A stretch of DNA of 44,988 nt from Gnetum montanum (GCA_015680685.1 MNCI01022170.1:272184-317171), one strand, 5' to 3'; positions 21,437-34,977 are shown, counted from the stretch's first letter. Notes: generated by a model not told the origin, from the letters alone. A program made the numbers and translations.

Positions 21437-24095
21437 TTGATTACACAGTGGATAGGTATGAAATTATGGACTAACTATGAATTATTTAATGCTGTAGACA
21501 AAAAAAAATTAGGATACCAACACAGAATACAAAAGAAAACATTTTTGGAACTCATGTGGTTCTTAGTGGTGGTGACTCCTCCATGGGCCTTTTCCCCTTA
21601 TCTTTTGCTCCAGGCTTTGGAAATGGATATTTCTAAAGGAGCACCTAAAGCTTTTCTTTTTCAGTTAGGGGATCATGTGTTGTCTATGCTGATTTTCCAA
21701 TATTTGATGGGGTTAGCACCTCCCATGGACATGGTAGTTCTGAAAACATCTGATTGGCTTTGACGTACTAGGTTGCAAACAATAGTCATTCTTCTTCATA
21801 AGCTCTGGCTTTGTCTCTACATTCTTAATAATCTGTGAGTCATCGAGCCAGATCTACTGCAACATATTTCTAACCTTGGTAGTTGGCTTTGACCACCTCT
21901 AACTCAAATTTTGCTATTTCCAATTTCTATAGTGTCCTTTTGTGTTTAGCAAATTCTACTTCATATTTAGTGTAGGTGGTAGCTACCTACTTCTTTAAAT
22001 CTATCCTCGAGCATCTTGCTATTAACATAGCTAAGTTGGCATACTACAAGTTTGTCAACTCTATGTATTGAGTGAGATCCTAGATCTGCAGGTCCCAACT
22101 CTTTAGTTCTACTTGGTGGGTGAAGGCGTAGGTGTTTAGTATGTCCTGTCAGTCAATTTTTTAAGCACTGAAAGTGTTGATATGGGTCTTAGACATATGG
22201 ATTTCTTTTTTAATGATCTACTTGTACATCCCCACTTGGTCCCGAAAATGTTCTTTGAACTTCTCATGTCGCTTAGCCTCATTCTACTACACATTTATTT
22301 CAATGGTTATCTTCTAATGGATAATGCGTACCTCCTCCATTGAGAGGATCCTATTTTCTCTAGCAAAGTGATTCATGTCTTGGTTGATCCTTATTAATTG
22401 TTCTCGCATTTTTTGGAAATTCTTCTTGCGAACATTCTTTCGTTTTTCAATTGTGGTCAACTAGAGATTCTTAGTGACAAGGAGTTTATTTTCTTCTTGT
22501 AAGGCCTTGAGTGCCTTAGCATGTGCATATGTTTAGGCTTATGCCTTTGAAGCATCTCAATTAGCCTTCTCTTTCTCTCTCGCCATCCTTTTATTCTCTT
22601 CTAATAGTTTATTTAGTTTCTCTATTCAAAATGACTCTAGCTAGTTAGTTGGGATAAGTTGGGACAGATCCTGCTATGTGGCTTACAGGGTAATGAACTT
22701 TTTTTGGAGTCTTCTTAACTCATATTTTACATGTTTGACCCTAACCTCATCCATGACCAGCTTTCCTTTTGTGGAAATGAGGTCTAATTATGTTGCTGTG
22801 ACATCTTGAGGGATGTTAAACAAGGACATCATTACTTGTCCTATTTGTAGCAGTCAATCTAGTGCATCCTCATGTTTTGTAGAAGTCATTGAGGGGCTAG
22901 CTAGAACTTGAGCATCACATGCTCCTGTGAGATCCACTGGTGACACAACAAGGATATTAAATGATTCTTTGATGTGGTCTATGATCACTTCTACTACTTT
23001 AGCTGCATCCTAGTGCTGCATGACCACTACTGTGGTACCTTCACTAGTTTCTAATTACACTTGAAAAGATACAATATTTCCAGAGATTTGTTGTGACCAA
23101 TGTGATTCCCCTCCTCTTGTTTATATAGAAACCTTGCCTTGTGTGTGATCAATTGAGATCGTGGGCTACATGGCATCATCAATTATCTTGAAGAGATTAG
23201 TCTCATCATGACTTTCCCAACTGACCATTTCTGTCATGGCCCTAAGATAGCTCATTGATGGTTGATAATCTTGTAGTAGCAACGACGGTTGGTCTTGCTA
23301 GCCTATGGGTTGCATGCTAGGCCCTACTTCCTATTGTTGACTTGGCCTCATGTCTAGAAGTTGGCTAGGCCCTGTTGTTTGAGGTGCAGTGGGACCAATT
23401 GTCTACTCTTGCTTAGGCTCTAGTGTTTCGCCAACGTCTTTCCTTGGTGCTATTGGCTTTAGTAATTCAACATAGGAGACATTTTGAGCTTTTTTAGGGA
23501 TGTCATTAGTATACGCTAGAATTCCAGCATGTTGGCATAGTTTCTTGATTAGATAGGGGAAAAGCAATGCAAACTTCTCTATCTTACGTTCTTCAAACCA
23601 CCTCAATATTTCCATGAGATATAGATGGGGTAGATTGGCATCAACCTTGCCCATCAAGATTGCACTTTATCTAGCCACATAGGTGGAAATCCTATTTAGT
23701 CCTTTTGTTGAGAAGATGTGATAAGTGCCAATTTTGAAATAGATTCTCTCTTCAAGAGTGAGCTCCCCATATGGTTTGTCCTCCTTGTTGTACGCCTTCT
23801 TTAGCCATATTTTTCATGTATTGGCATTGGAGCGAGTGGATAGATGAGCAACCTTGGGCCCTATATTCAGAAGGTTTAGAACTTTTGAAATGTCCTTAGC
23901 AGAGAGATCAATTGAAATCCCACCAATGTCAGCAGTGGTACCTTCTTCTTTATTATGCCAAAATTGGTACATCTCCCCCAAATACCATTCATCACTCTTT
24001 GAAAGAACAAGCCATAGTGGAGATCCTTTGAGTTGATCTTTGACTGAATCAGGGGCAAATTCAGTAAAGGGTCCAAAATTGAGTTCCATGATCAT
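21437..24095 (-). pseudogene. ORF2 of element O, unrecognised protein with coiled coil
   Basis: Reading from MIMELNFGPFTEFAPD at 24095, the first 93 residues are open. They contain ISIDLSAKDISKVLNLLNIG and end at a W-to-stop position. The second open part (23657-23403) reads KVDANLPHLYLMEILRWFEE and LLFPYLIKKLCQHAGI. A Gln/Pro/Ser-rich middle follows, then a Lys/Glu-rich, coiled-coil-like part (KLNKLLEENKRMARERKKAN near 22,600) and a basic end with GEKAHGGV near 21,580. The pattern of a helical domain with LxxPxLIxxLCxxAG resembles the domain annotated as putative plant transposon protein (PF20167), but that is a recollection, not a search. About ten stops break it. D and N keep only its two ends. 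Confidence 0.55.
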
Positions 24096-26345
24096 TGTAG
24101 CTGATGTGGACCTTTTCCAAATTTCCTAAATGCGTTTTAAAGACAACGTGAGATGTTGTCCCTATTCAGGTGCCCTACCTTCTCCACCTTCTACATGCCC
24201 AAATTATGCAGTAACAGAAGTTTCTTGATGAATGTTGAATGATTGTGCCTCCTATTTTGCGTACTCCAAGAGGTCCTTGGCCTCTACCTCTCCTTGGGTG
24301 TTTGGATGCACCTTGAGAGGGTCCTCCCTATTGTACTCATTTAGGGACCATAAATAATCACACTAGGATCAACTATTAGTAAGATCATTTAATAAAATTT
24401 AATTATCTTATACCTTACCCATTACCTTTAATAAATTCAATTTTTGTTTAGTGTGATTTTAGAGTTAGAAATTTTCAAGAAAATCCCCCTAAAAGTTTTA
24501 ATCTTAGGCCCAATTTGATCAGGTAGCTTCACTAATAATTTTCATGGTCTGGGTGAAGGAATAAAATTGGGTTGGCATAAGTTCTTATCATTTCTTAACA
24601 TAACTTACCCCTATGATATCCTTTGAGCGATAGCGAATTTCGAAAAAGTTGTGTGCAAATTCTACCGTATCCCTTCCCCACAACTGAGTTAAACACTTCA
24701 AGTTTAAGTAGGTTTAATCAGAAGGAGGATCGGAGCATTAATGAACAAGATATTAATGTTTAAATGATAGGTGCACAAAGTGTGAAAATTCATGGAAGAA
24801 AATTACAAAAACTCCTCTTGGATGAACAATTGGAAATGAAATTGACACACATGGGGAGGGCAAGGGGTGGGGGAGGTGGGGAGGGGTCCATATATATAGA
24901 TTTATAGACATGATATTGTGTACATGCTAGTGTGGACCCGATACCAGGTACCCGATATTGCATCCCTTTCAACATAGGGTACTTGGAAAAATTATTAAAT
25001 TTTTGAATTTCCATGGCCACAAAAGAAGGATTTAAGGTAAATTTGAAGGATCTAGGGTAATGTTGAGTAGACATTAAGGCACAAAAAGTGTAATGAAGTT
25101 CTTGAAGAGGGTGTGGAAAAAGGACATGTAGTGGTGCACAGGAACGTTGGGTTGAAATGATGATAAAGGAAAGAATAAATTTAGTAGTGTAGTACTTAGA
25201 GGGTATAAGATGATGTGGTGGTGTGCAATAAGTGCAAGTTACAAAAGTTACGCAAGTGGATCCTCCACAAAGAAAGTTCCTACCTACCATGCCCTTGCGT
25301 AACCATACCTTCAAATGTCTGTAGACACTAGAAGGGTTAAATGCAATCCACATCGGTGCAACAAAACACACACATATTAAATACCACCATGATGAGGTAT
25401 GAATTCTAGGCCATACAAGACAAAGCTAAGAATTACTTGGATAGTGGGATGAGACGAATCATAGAAGGGATTGCAGAGATTGGGACTTGAGTTAACTTAC
25501 TTTGGGCATAATGAATCCTGATTGTGAAGCATGATTAATGTATCATTAGCCTTTTACTCCAAAATTAGGACCAAGCCCATGCATTTGATCAATGACATTG
25601 CATTGTTTCATCCAATGGTAGATAACCATAAGACCATCATAATAGCAAAGCGTACGATCACTTGACATTTTATCCATGGGAGGAGTGATTTAAATTCCTC
25701 TGTGGCACGTTCTTCTTGATCTTTTCTTTGTTGTTTTTCTTCTTTATTTTCTCTTGTTTCTTCATCTGGCCACTTTAGCACTTTGTCAATTCCAATGCAG
25801 GTCTAGAGAAGCCACTAACCTTCAGGCATGGGTGCATGTATTTCGAGTGGGACCCTCTCAAACAACATCAAGTTTCTTTATTAAGTGCCTTTATTACTCT
25901 TACTCCTCTTTTTTTATTAGATCTACAAGGATTTTAGTACAACCAAGCTGCATGATAGCACATGTAGATATCATCAAAGAGAATCCACAAGTCCCCTTGA
26001 TGTCACACCCTAGTCCATCATTTTTCATTCTGGGCATAATGAGTACAAAGTTACTTTTAGTTTTAATGATGACAAGAATATCATCATACCCAGGGTAGAA
26101 CCTCTTATTAATAGAATAGGTCAGTGGATGTTGTGGGCTCACTATCTAAATAATTAGTCACCTGTGACTTCATAGCATAGAACAACACCTCAACCGACAA
26201 GTCACATGAGTATTTTATTTACTGATGAGATTACCCTCAAAAAGATAAAATAATAAATTAAAAGATGAAAAATTAGAGAATAAAAATTGAAAAACAAATA
26301 ATTGTAAAATCAAAGAAAAGGAAAAACATTTACTAATTCTACTTA
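24096..26345 (-). other. Non-coding spacer of element O
   Basis: No supportable gene. The stretch aligns by blocks with the spacers of N (30,340-31,920) and D. An open frame at 25371-24790 is not kept open in D and looks accidental. The part next to gag (26,235-26,325) is A-rich on the plus strand, so T-rich on the coding strand. Confidence 0.6.
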
Positions 26346-28700
26346 TTAGAATGGGGGGTATCCCCCATGACTAAAACTTTGAGCATGACGAGAATTAATA
26401 AATCGAAAATTTGGATCCATCCATGTTGGAAACGTTGGGGTTTGGTCATATCCAAAGCACTAGGTGTCTTTTGATGTGGTGGCAGGAATGTACCAAAATT
26501 GGGATTCACACACTTGATTAAAGTAGGCATAGTGGTGTAGAGTATAAGATGTGGTCATGTGATAAGGAGCTAACCCACTATGGCACCCATGACCATAAGA
26601 TGGCATGCAAGGATCGATATGCCTTCCCATGTGGTTATATTCATTAGACTGCATGGTTTTTGGAGCATTAATTGATGGCCCAAATGAGGTAATAAGAGGT
26701 GTTGAGTTTGAAGAGGAAGGTGCATCACAGTGTTGAACTTGTATTGAGGTGGAGGGTGTAGTGGTTTTAGAATTTTGCTATCTCTATGTATGGTTATGCC
26801 TAAAGAAAGGATGCTTTCAACATTGTGGAGAACATCCACTGCTATTGACAATAGCAACACAAATGTTCATGGTTTGGTGTTGTGATGCAAAACCTTCTGG
26901 TACAACTAGTGGCAATGTAGAAGGAGGTGAAGGATGAGAATATTGAGGGAAGTGGAAGGATCCTAAGGTGGTGATCCCCTAGAAAAGGATATGGGTTGAT
27001 AGTACTCAGGAGAATGATAACGATGAGGTGAAGTAGAAGATGTTGATCCAATTTGGGAAACAAGGTGTTGAACATAATAATCATTTGGTGTCAGGGTATA
27101 TGAAGAGTGTGGTTTTGTTGGCAATGGCCTCCCCCATGATTGGGAGCTTTGCCACTATGGTTGGACACGATACTTATGCATGAAATTTGGATGTAACATT
27201 CCTCCCTAATGCTCATGTAAATGTAACAATACTAGGCATTGGCTTTTGGGGTGATTGTATAGACAAACATCACATTGATAGTTATGATTTGCAGTTGAGT
27301 TCCTATCCTTATTTTTTTCAACCCTCCTTTCCGATTGTCAAATGGTGATCTGTCCTATTTCTAAGATTGGCATCCTCTATTTTTTTTTTGTTATTAGAGT
27401 GATCTTACATGATTCTACCTCTAATAATGTTTGCATATTCTTCACATTTTTCATATACCCATTTTTTCATCTTATTGATCTTTGCCTAAATTTCATCTAG
27501 TGATTGTAGTATTGGCAAAGATGACTCCACCTCCTTGAGGTGAGTTCATTTCTCCTCTTTATGATTATGGACCTTTGTTATTTTAAGATTTTTATCTTGT
27601 TGAGATCTTTCAACATTCTCCCATTTGGCTATTTCTCCTTCTTCTTTTGCTACCCACTTAATAAGCTCTTGGAATTGGTGGGCTTGTAGTTCATATAGTT
27701 AACCTAGGGCATACATCCTTAGGGTCTCCCTTGTTTCATTACAGAGCCTATCCATGATGTGATACATTAGCCTTTCCTTGGAGAACCCATGACCTGAGTA
27801 GTTGTTTAATAGTGAGTAATATATTTCTAAGGCCATGTCTAAGGGTTCATGTTGCCCTTGCTTCCACTCTTGGATTTGTCTCCTCAAGGCTGACACTCTT
27901 GTACAGGTTTGATATCTTTCATTGAAGAGTTCTATCATTGTTGACTAATGGCAAATTGATTCTAGTTTTAAAGACTTGTACCATACTTTTGCTTGGCCAA
28001 TGAGTGTCATAGGAAAGTGCTTAAGTCTTTGACACCCATTATCAATGTTGTTCCATGTGTAGGCATCATAGAAGGCTTGTAAATGGTGTTGCGAATCTAA
28101 ATCATAGCCTCTTGAGAACTTGGAAAAGTTGTTCAAATCAAGCTTGGGTAGACAGCTTTCCTTATGATGCTTGTGGGATATTCGAGTAGCCTCTTGTATA
28201 TGCATTAGGCTCTTAGCGGCCAGTAGGGGTTCATTGTTACTAAGTAGGTTATGAGTTTATGAGTTGGGATGATGTTGTCTTTGTTCATGTTGGCATTCCT
28301 AACTTTTCCTTTAGGTTCAATTTTTATTTCTATGTTGACCCCTTGAGAAATGGTCATTCATGTCATGACTTGACGTTGAAGGAGCAAAAGAAGAGATAGA
28401 ACTAGAAGACTCATCATGACTTTTGTAAGTCTCCCAATCATCCCCTGATGTACTCTGGCTAATAATTGAGAAGGTCCTAGACCTTATGGGCCTTCTTGTT
28501 CTACAAGATGTCCCATCCTCACTAAAGGTGTTTGAGTTGGATGATAAGAGTCCTTGAGTATCGTTGGGGTGTTCATGAACATATGAGACTCTTGCATAAG
28601 ATTGAGTACTCCAAACTTCTTCTTCATCATAAATTACGTTGGTTCTCCAATGAATTTCCTCACTAGTTGTTGCATTAACATTGTCGTGTGAGAAATACAT
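26346..28700 (-). pseudogene. Degenerate gag of element O
   Basis: From the ATG at 28700 the reading begins MYFSHDNVNATTSEEIHWRT. It passes a Ser-rich linker (28,440-28,330) and reaches the capsid part at 28205-27699 with LNNFSKFSRGYDLDSQHHLQ, AKVWYKSLKLES, MIELFNERYQT and HIMDRLCNETRETLRMYA. A Lys/Glu-rich segment, a zinc knuckle (27274-27236) and a long His/Pro/Ser/Tyr-rich tail end in SHGGYPPF with two stops at 26348-26343. Several internal stops are present. The closest relative in the window is the gag of element N. Confidence 0.75.
27236..27274 (-). other. Gag zinc knuckle of element O
   Basis: The minus strand encodes CDVCLYNHPKSQC, keeping all four ligands with 2-3-4 spacing. Confidence 0.8.
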
Positions 28701-28816
28701 TATTGTGAATTGTGTGTGACTTATTTACAATTAATTTTATTTCTGAAAGATATATCGTTAATACTTCATTATAACGATCTTATATGATATAAATTATCTA
28801 AGTAACTAGCATTGTC

Positions 28817-28833
28817 CCTAGTAATGATGCCAA
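28817..28833 (-). other. Primer-binding site of element O
   Basis: The minus strand reads TTGGCATCATTACTAGG beside the 5' LTR, a degraded tRNA-Asp type site. Confidence 0.65.
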
Positions 28834-29020
28834 TGATGAGTGGCGAGGTACCCCTACGCTCAACCATATGAATACGAGCGTGTACGTGCGATTTGATCAA
28901 ACTCCGTAGATGAACTAGTTGTTGCACCTAGATAGTTACACATTGATCGTAGTTTGTTGTCTTCCCACCTGGACTAGTATTTACTTTGTCGTGTATGGTT
29001 TAGTTCAGAGTGAGGTGTAT
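28834..29020 (-). repeat. 5' LTR of element O, first part
   Basis: It begins TGATGAGTGGCGAGG and is interrupted after GAGGTGTAT at 29020 by element N. The LTR resumes at 34978 without loss. Confidence 0.85.
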
Positions 29021-29898
29021 TGATGAGTGGCGAGGTACCCCTATACTCAACCATACGAATATGAGCATTCACACATGATCCAGTTAAACTCTGTAGATAG
29101 GCTAGTTGTGGTATCTAGATAGTTACTCGTTAATTGTAGTTCACTATCTTCCCACTTGGACTAGTATTTGCTTTTTCATGTATGGTTTAGTACAGAGTGA
29201 GGTGTATGATGTGTTTTCTACCACTATGCTACTCCTAGAGACAATGGAAAATAACTTTGATTAACCTAAGAGGGAAAGGGAGAAGAGAGTCTAAGCTAGC
29301 CTAAGTATGATGAGAATCCATCCCTTAATCATCCGTACACATCTTGTACCTCATGTTCTACCACTAGGATTACCAAGCACATGTCCTAGGTACACTACTG
29401 GGATACTAATTAGTCACACTTAAATGCTCATGATTAAGTTGTACTCATTCCATGTTTACTAATAGGGGTAGGAGATGAGGGTAGAGAAATATTAATTACA
29501 AAAGTAATAAATAACAATTAAAATTAAGTGAATACTGCAATGATGAAGTAATCTCAATCTTTATTGCTGATCATGTGCATGTCCAAGTATGTCACACTCG
29601 AATAAAGGTTCCATACAATTACAATCATCATACTACGGGCATGCACTAGGGAAAGGGTTGAGAGGAAAAAAAACTAACAAAAAGATCCTACTCTAACACT
29701 AACTTCCTATTACTTTCCCATGCATCCCATTGTGTATTTATAGGCTCGCATAGGAACCGAAATATTACGTATTTGATATTGGGGGTTCGATATCCAGGGT
29801 CCAATATTGAGACTAATTAAACCTGATATCTTGTGCCCAATAATAGGGGTTTGATAATAGGGGCCCAATAATAGCACTTGACAAACCATGATTCATCA
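29021..29898 (-). repeat. 3' LTR of element N
   Basis: It starts TGATGAGTGG and ends CATGATTCATCA. The U3 next to GTATTTATAGG (near 29,740) holds GATATT/GATATC units from 29,760 to 29,870. Confidence 0.9.
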
Positions 29899-30026
29899 TA
29901 GCTCCATGACTGAATAATAACTCATCCTTGAGTTAAAGAAAGTGAGGAACAAGTTCAATTGATTACACAGTGGATAGGTATGGGATTATTGACTAACTAG
30001 AAATTTTTTCATGCCACAGTGGAGAG

Positions 30027-30242
30027 TTGAATACAACAAAATTGGGACATGAACACAAAATTACAAAATTTATTGAAACTCATGTGATTCCTAGTGGTGG
30101 TGGCTCCTCCATGGGTTTCTTCCCCTTATCTTGTGCTCCAGGCTTTAATATTGATACCATTGAAGAAGCACTTGACATTTCTCCTCTTCTATCCAAGGAT
30201 TATGAGCCATCCATGCTAATGTTACAACGTTTGATGAAGTAG
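30027..30242 (-). pseudogene. ORF2 C-terminal remnant of element N
   Basis: Minus-strand coding reads KPGAQDKGKKPMEEPPPLG, matching the degraded C-terminal end of ORF2 in element O near 21,560-21,620. The rest of ORF2 (about 2.4 kb in O, from about 21,800 to 24,170) is deleted between 30,242 and 30,340. Confidence 0.55.
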
Positions 30243-31920
30243 GAACTTTTCATGGACACGATAGCTACGGGAACACTTGATTGGCCTTAACATGTCATGC
30301 CATAAATAGCTATCATTACTCTTCATAGGCTTGGGCCCTAACCTCTCCACCTTTTTCTTGGCCAAATTGTGCAGTGACAGGAGGTCCTTGATGGATGTTG
30401 AATGATTGTGCCTCCTGATCTACATGTTCTGCATGAGGTCCTTGGCTTTTACCTCCCCCTAGGCATTTAGTTACACCTTGAGAAGGTCCTTCTTATTGTC
30501 CTCTTTTAGGGGCTATCTATAATCACACAAAGATCAATTTTTAGTAAGGTTATTAAAAGAACAATTATTTCATACCTTGCTCATTGCCTTTAATAAATGT
30601 TGAATTCTTTCCTTAGTGTGATTTTACAATTAGAAATTTTTTCAAGGAAGTTGCCCTAAAACTTTAATGTCTGACCTAATTTGTTTAGGTGATGCATAAA
30701 AGGACATGTAATGGTTTTGAGGAACGTTTCATAAAATGATGAAAAAGAAAAGAATAGATTTGGCAATGAAGTACTTGGAGGGTATAAAATGATGTAGTGG
30801 TGTGCAACAAGTACAAATTACAAAATTCATGCAATTGGGTCCTCCCCAAAGCAAGTTCCAACCTATAATGCCCTTGTGTAACCACACCTTAAAATGTCTG
30901 TAGGTACTAGAAGTGTTAAATGTAATCTACACTGATGCAACAAAACACACACATGTTGATACTACCATGATGAGGTAGGAATTCTATGTGACACAAGACA
31001 CGAGTCACCAATTCATGAATAGCAGATAAGGTGAATTGTAGAAGGGATTACAGAGATTGGGACATGAGGTGACTAACCTAGGGCATAATGAATCTTGAGT
31101 GTAGGGCATGATTAATGTGTCATTAACTCGTCACTCCAAAATCAAGACCAAGTCCATCCTCTAATCAGTGACATCGCATTGCTTCATTCAATGATGGACA
31201 ACCATAAGAGCATCATGATAGCAAGGCATACGATCACTTGATGTTTTGTTCAAGGGAGGAGTGATTTGAAATTTCTTTGCGGCACATTTATTTTTGTCTG
31301 GCTTCTTTGGCATACTTTCTCTTCTCTTTTTTTTTTCTTTGACGCGTAATCTGGAGAAGTGGCCTACCTTCAGGCATGGGTGCATGTCTTTCCAGTGGAA
31401 CCCCCATAGAATAGTATTGGGTTTCTTTATTGGGTGCCTTTAATACTCTTACTCCCATTTTTCATTAGATTTGCAAAGGTCTTAGTACACACAAGTTGCA
31501 TGATAACTCCTACAAATGTCATCAAAGAGAATCCACAAGTCCCCTTGATGTCACACCCTAGCCATTTCCTCTTGGTCCATCCTTCTTCGCTCTAGGTATA
31601 ATGAGCACAAAATTACTTTAAGTTTTAATGATGTCAAGAATATCATCATACCTAGAGTAGAACCTCTTAGTAATAGAATGGTTGGATGGATGTGATGGGC
31701 TTGTTGTCCAAATAATTAGTTACTCAAGACTTGATAGCAAAGAACAATACCTCAACCAATGATTCATATGAGTACTTTATTCATAAATGAGATTACTCAT
31801 AAAAATATAAAAGCATAAAATAATAAATAAAAAGATAAAACAAAAAATTGAAAGATGAAAAAATTAAAAATAAAAATTGTAAAATTAAAGAAAAATAAAA
31901 ATATGTATTAATTCAGCTTA
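30243..31920 (-). other. Non-coding spacer of element N
   Basis: It is homologous to the spacer of element O along most of its length and shows no supportable gene. From 31,795 to 31,915 it is A-rich on the plus strand. Confidence 0.6.
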
Positions 31921-33942
31921 TTAAAATGGAGGATATCCCCAATAACTAATTGGTTGAGCATAGCTAGAATTAATAAATGTAAAGTTAGAATCCATGCATG
32001 TTGGAAATATTGGGGCTAGTTCATATCCAACCCATTGGGTGTCTTTTGATGTGGTGGTTGGAATGTACCCAAATTGGGGTTCACACACTTGGTTAATGTT
32101 GACATAGAGGGGCAAGTTATAAGATGTGGTTAATTGATAAGAAGTTGACCCACTATGGCACCCACAAATATAAGAGGGTATGCAAGGATCGATATGTCTC
32201 CCTACATGGCTATATTCATTGGGTCACATAGTTGTTGGAGTGTTGAGTGGTGGCCCGAATAAGGTAACAAGGTGTTGGGTTTGAGGAGAAATATGCACCA
32301 TAGTGTTGAACTTGTGCTGAGTGGGAGGATGCAGTGGTCTCAAAAATCTATGGTCATGTCTAAAGAAGGGATGCCTTCAATGTTGTTGAGGATTCCCATT
32401 GTAGTTAACAGTAGCAACACAAGTAACGTTTGTGGGTTGATGCTATGATGCAAATCCTTCTGGCATAACTGGTGGTGAGGTAGAAGGAGGTGAAGGATGA
32501 GAATATTGAGTCTGAGGAGAAGTGTAAGGCACATGAGGTGGTGATCGTTTTTGATAGGAAATGGGTTAATAGTATTTAGGAGAATGATAACAATGTGATG
32601 AGATAGAGGATGTTGACCCAGTTGGGGAAACAGGATGCTAAACTCGATAAGTGCTTGGGTTCAGATGATATGAAGGGTATGACCAATTTGAGGGTGACCT
32701 CCCCCACAACTAGGATCTTTTCCACTATGATTGAACATAATATTTTTGTACAAACTCTGGATGTAACATTGTTCCCTAATTCTCATGTAAATGTGACAAG
32801 ATTGGACATTGACCTTTGGGGTGATCATACAGGCAAATGTTACACTAATACATATGATTAGTAGTTGAGTTCTTATTCTCTTCAACCCTTCTTTCTGATT
32901 GTCTAAGGGTTTTCTATCCTAATTCTTGGTTCATCATGGTTCTACCTCTCATAGTGTTGGCATATTCTCCACACTTTTCATGTATCCATTCTATCATCTT
33001 ATTGATCTTTTCCTCAATTCCATCTAGCGATTGTAGTATTGGCAAAGATGATTCCACCTCCTTGAGGTGAGTTGATTTCTTCTCTTCATGATCATGGACC
33101 TTTGCTAATTTGAGATTTTGGTCCTATTGAAATTTCTCAACATTCTCCCATTTAGCTAACTCTTCTTCTTCTTTTGCTACCCACTTAATAAGCTCTTAGA
33201 ATTGGTGGGTTCGTAGCTCGTACAGTTGACCTCAGGCATACATCCCTAAGGTTTCCCTTATTTCATTACGGAGCCCATCTATGATGTGGTACATTAGTTG
33301 TTCCTCAAAGAACCCATGGCCTAGGCAATTGTTTAACAATGCATAATATCTTTCTAAGGCCATGTCCAAGGATTCATGTTGTGCTTGTTTCCACACTTGG
33401 ATTTTTTTCCTCAAGGTTGACACTCTTGCATAGGTTTGATATCTTTCATTGAAGAGTTTTACCATTGTTAGGCAATGTCAAATTGATTTTGGTCTTAAGG
33501 ACTTGTACCATACTTTTGCTTGACCAATGAGTGTTGTCGGAAAGAGCTTAAGTTTTTACCATCCATTATCAATATTGTTCCATATATAGGAATCATGGAA
33601 GGCTTGTATATGATGTTGCAGATCTAAATCATAGCCTCCAGAAAACTTGGAAAAGTTGTTTAAATCAAGCCTAGGTAGACGGCTTTCCTTATGATGCCTA
33701 TGAGATATTTGAATAGCCTCTTGTATATGCATTAGGCTGTTAGTGGCTAGCAGGGGTTCATCATCACTAGGTAGGTTATGAATTTGTCAGTTGGGACGAT
33801 GTTGTCTTCGTTGATGTACATAGGAGACCCCTACATTAGATTGAGTACTTCAAACTTCGTCATCATCATCATATCATTTGTTGGTTCTCCAATGAATTAC
33901 CTTACTAGTTGTTGCATTATTATAGTCTTCTGAGAGAGACAT
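31921..33942 (-). pseudogene. Degenerate gag of element N
   Basis: From the ATG at 33942 the reading begins MSLSEDYNNATTSKVIHWRT. The capsid part at 33465-33232 reads MVKLFNERYQTYARVSTL and HIIDGLRNEIRETLGMYA. A zinc knuckle (32844-32806) and a tail ending GYPPF with two stops at 31923 complete it. The Ser-rich linker present in O is largely deleted here. Stops are frequent. Confidence 0.75.
32806..32844 (-). other. Gag zinc knuckle of element N
   Basis: The minus strand encodes CNICLYDHPKGQC, with all four ligands kept. Confidence 0.8.
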
Positions 33943-34058
33943 TGTTGTGAATTTATGTGTGACTTATTTGCAATTACTTTCTTTCTAAAAGGTATATTGT
34001 TAAGGCTTTGTTACAACGATCTTGAATGATGTAACTAATCTAAATAACTAGCGCTGTC

Positions 34059-34075
34059 CTTGGCAATGAAGCCAA
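34059..34075 (-). other. Primer-binding site of element N
   Basis: The minus strand reads TTGGCTTCATTGCCAAG directly inside the 5' LTR, a degraded tRNA-Asp type site. Confidence 0.65.
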
Positions 34076-34972
34076 TGATGAGTGACAAGGTATTCCTACA
34101 CTCAACCATATGAATATGAGCATTCATGCATGATTTGGTCGAACTCCGTAGATGGGCTAGTTGTGGTATCTAGATAGTTACTCGTTGATCACAGTTCATT
34201 GTCTTCCCACTTGGACTAGTATTTTCTTTGTCATGTATGGTTTAGTCCAAAGTGAGGTGTATGATGTGTTTCCTATCACTATACTACTCCTACGGACAAT
34301 GGAAAATAACTTTGATTAACCTAACAGGGAAAGGAAGAAGAGAGTCTAAGCTAGCCTAAGTGCAATGAGCATCTATCCCTTAATCATCCGTACACATCTT
34401 GGACCTCGTGTACTACCACTGGAATTACCAAGCACATGTCCTAGGTATGCTACTAGGATACCAAGTAGTCACACTTAAATGCTTGTGATTAAGTCGTACT
34501 CATTCTGTGTTTACTAACAGGGGTAGGAGATGAGGGTAGAGAAATATTAATTATGAAAGCAATAAATAACAATTAAAATTAAGTGAATGCTGCAATAATG
34601 AATTAATCTTGATCTTTATTGCCGGTCATGTGCATGTCCAAGTATGTCACACTCGAATAAAGGTTCTGTGCAATTACAATCATCACACTATGACCATGCA
34701 TTGGGGAAAGGGTTGAGAGGAAAAAAACTAACAAAAAGATCCTACTCTAACACTAACTTCCTATTACTTTCTCATGCACCCCATGGTGTATTTATAGGCT
34801 CACACGGGAATTGTGATATCGTGTATCCAATATTTCTTGTTAAGCCAAGATATCACGTACCTGATATCAAGGGTCCAATATTGAGGGTTTGATATCGAGA
34901 CTCATCAGACTTGATATCTTATGCCCGATAACAAGGGCCCGATAATAGCACCTGACAAACCATGATTCATCA
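34076..34972 (-). repeat. 5' LTR of element N
   Basis: It starts TGATGAGTGACAAGG and ends CATGATTCATCA, pairs with 29021-29898, and has GATATC-type units from 34,815 to 34,945. Confidence 0.9.
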
Positions 34973-34977
34973 TGTAT

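Larger units (their letters stand above)
29021..34972 (-). mobile_element. Element N, nested in the LTR of element O
   Basis: LTRs 29021-29898 and 34076-34972 are flanked by the duplication TGTAT (29016-29020 and 34973-34977). N is a close relative of the element it landed in. On the minus strand the order is 5' LTR, primer site, gag (33942-31921), spacer, ORF2 remnant (30242-30027), 3' LTR. It must be younger than O. No polymerase is seen. Confidence 0.9.

Noticed and set aside
24790-25371. Open minus-strand frame of 193 codons in the spacer of element O
   Set aside because: The matching stretch in D has stops in this frame, composition is not protein-like and no motif is seen; treated as chance.
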